Shown here: positions 62,942 to 64,000 of the stretch, piece by piece
Layout of the letters: every line of letters starts with the position of its first letter
How positions within the stretch are numbered: the stretch's first letter is position 1
DNA from: Symbiodinium natans
Taxonomy: Eukaryota > Sar > Dinophyceae > Suessiales > Symbiodiniaceae
Length of the DNA stretch: 64,000 nt
Reading direction: 5' to 3'
NCBI GenBank assembly: GCA_905221605.1
Contig: CAJNDS010002312.1
Span: 433,531-497,530, forward strand
Program-made: the position numbers and the translations under genes
The notes under the pieces: model-generated
The model's input: the letters and a program-made list of their open reading frames with translations, nothing else
What the model was told of the DNA's origin: nothing
Database searches by the model: none

Positions 62942-63380
62942 GTAAAGTGTGTTACGGAAATTGGCGGGTTGTAACGGAAACTGCCCCCCTGAAAACGACG
63001 CAGAAACTACGAAAGGGCGTAACGGAAACTGGCTTCGGGGCGTTACAGAAACGGCGTCGGGGCGTAACAGAAACTACCTTCCTAAGCGAGAAACTACAGC
63101 CACAGGAAGGATAAGGGTGCCACGGACTAGCTCTGGGGCCACGGTATTCTACGCTGCCGGAAGCTAGCCAGCTCCAAGCCAAAGCCATGTACCCGGACCC
63201 CTTCGCTTGTTGCCGAGAATTCCAAAAACACTCAAGCCTGAAGCGAATAAAACCCAAAAGCCTGAAGTTCCATTCTAAACACTGAAGCCTAAGCCAAATA
63301 AAGCCTAGAAGCCTGAATTTCCATGGGGGGTTCCGGGGCAGTTTCCGTTACAACCCGCCAATTTCCGTAACACACTTTAC
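62942..63380. mobile_element. 439-bp element with 46-bp perfect inverted ends, same motif
   Basis: The 46 bp at 62942-62987 (GTAAAGTGTGTTACGGAAAT...) are exactly inverted at 63335-63380. It contains further GTAACGGAAAC/GTTACAGAAAC motifs (63018, 63041, 63063) about 22 bp apart. It directly follows the 232-bp element. No transposase is visible, so it would be non-autonomous. Confidence 0.9.
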
Positions 63381-64000
63381 TCGGTTTAGGTCTTCAGGCT
63401 TGTTTAGGGAGCTCTTTTCCAGGGGTGGGGGGGCCCTTGGGGTGTTCAGGCGGGTCGGGCAAAGTTCGGTTATGGAAGGCACGCCGAGCAAACTGTCGTA
63501 CGGGTGCTGTTGGGGTCTAGGGTTTCGGGTTTCGGGTTTAGGGTGGAGGGCTTGGGGCTTTTCTGCGCCCGCGCACCACATTCTCCCCCTCCTCCCCCCC
63601 CCCTCTCCCCCAATGGTATTCCCTAGATGTACCCCCCCCCCCCGCCCCCCAAACCTGACCGTCAACCCAACCCAGCACGAACCGCAGAGCGATGAGAGGG
63701 AGGAAACATTGAACTTAAACCCTAAACCCAAAACCCCAAACCCAAAACCCTACACCTAAACCCTACACCTAAAACCACCACGAACCACAGGGCGGCGAGG
63801 GGAACCCTAAACCTTACCACCCCTAAACTCTAAACCCTACCTAAACCATATGGGAACCACAGACCATGAACCCACAGGAGAGGGGGGGGGGGGGAAATCC
63901 TAAACCCAAAGCCTAAACTCCAAACCCACCATGAACCACACGGCGCGGGATCTCACGGGGGGAGGAGGGGGAGGAGGAGGAGGAGGAGGAGGAGGAGGAG
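63381..64000. other. Right edge: C/G-rich low complexity, telomere blocks, (GGA)n
   Basis: CCCTAAA-like units with ACACCTAAA variants lie at 63717-63775. Two C/G tracts follow, and a (GGA)n run ends the window (63955-64000). No exon was accepted. Confidence 0.6.

Overview
The window looks like nuclear DNA of an alveolate, most probably a dinoflagellate (moderate confidence). The direct evidence is a plant/alveolate telomere heptamer (TTTAGGG/CCCTAAA) scattered in more than a hundred short interstitial blocks, genes with very GC-rich third codon positions, introns with GT, GC and GA donors and AG|G acceptors, and many short intron-like elements with terminal inverted repeats. No tRNA, rRNA, CRISPR or bacterial operon structure was seen. 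All translations and splice calls were made by eye.

Three genes are obvious because they are nearly or fully intronless: a cyclophilin (5097-5654, +) and two paralogous secreted S28 serine peptidases (27933-29783, -, intronless; 42371-44341, -, readable once two short introns are removed). Most other coding sequence is cut into exons of about 35-160 bp, so ordinary ORF calling misses it. The unique fragments between telomere-repeat blocks are largely these exons. Many splice sites are supplied by the repeat itself: donors read G|GTTTAGGG and acceptors read TTTAG|G.

Layout: plus-strand exons fill about 1-13.6 kb, with the cyclophilin inside. From 13.9 to 17.6 kb there is an AT-rich satellite that changes orientation at about 15.43 kb. 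From 17.6 to 23.5 kb there are further AT-rich, tandem and duplicated repeats with no convincing gene. Plus-strand exons return at 24-27.4 kb. Then come S28 copy 1 (-), minus exons 30.5-33.5 kb, plus exons 34.5-35.8 kb, a minus-strand gene whose start codon is at 41052 and whose exons run down to 37 kb, S28 copy 2 (-), minus exons 44.9-46.3 kb, plus exons 46.7-48.7 kb, and a long run of minus exons 48.9-55.1 kb. Low-complexity repeats fill 55.3-57.4 kb. Minus exons 57.5-62.5 kb include a probable split N-formylglutamate amidohydrolase-like gene. A nested inverted-repeat system built from a GTAACGGAAAC motif lies at 62.7-63.4 kb.

The most interesting feature is a set of at least five families of 60-170 bp palindromic elements, called A, C, D, E and F here. 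They sit at exon borders and behave like introns made of mobile elements (introners). In several places removing one, sometimes two, restores a single reading frame. Together with the telomere-repeat splice sites, this suggests a genome whose introns are being produced by short mobile elements and by heptamer expansion. Because the flanks are symmetric, some exons are open on both strands; their strand was chosen by splice signals, third-position GC and neighbours, and is marked uncertain where needed.
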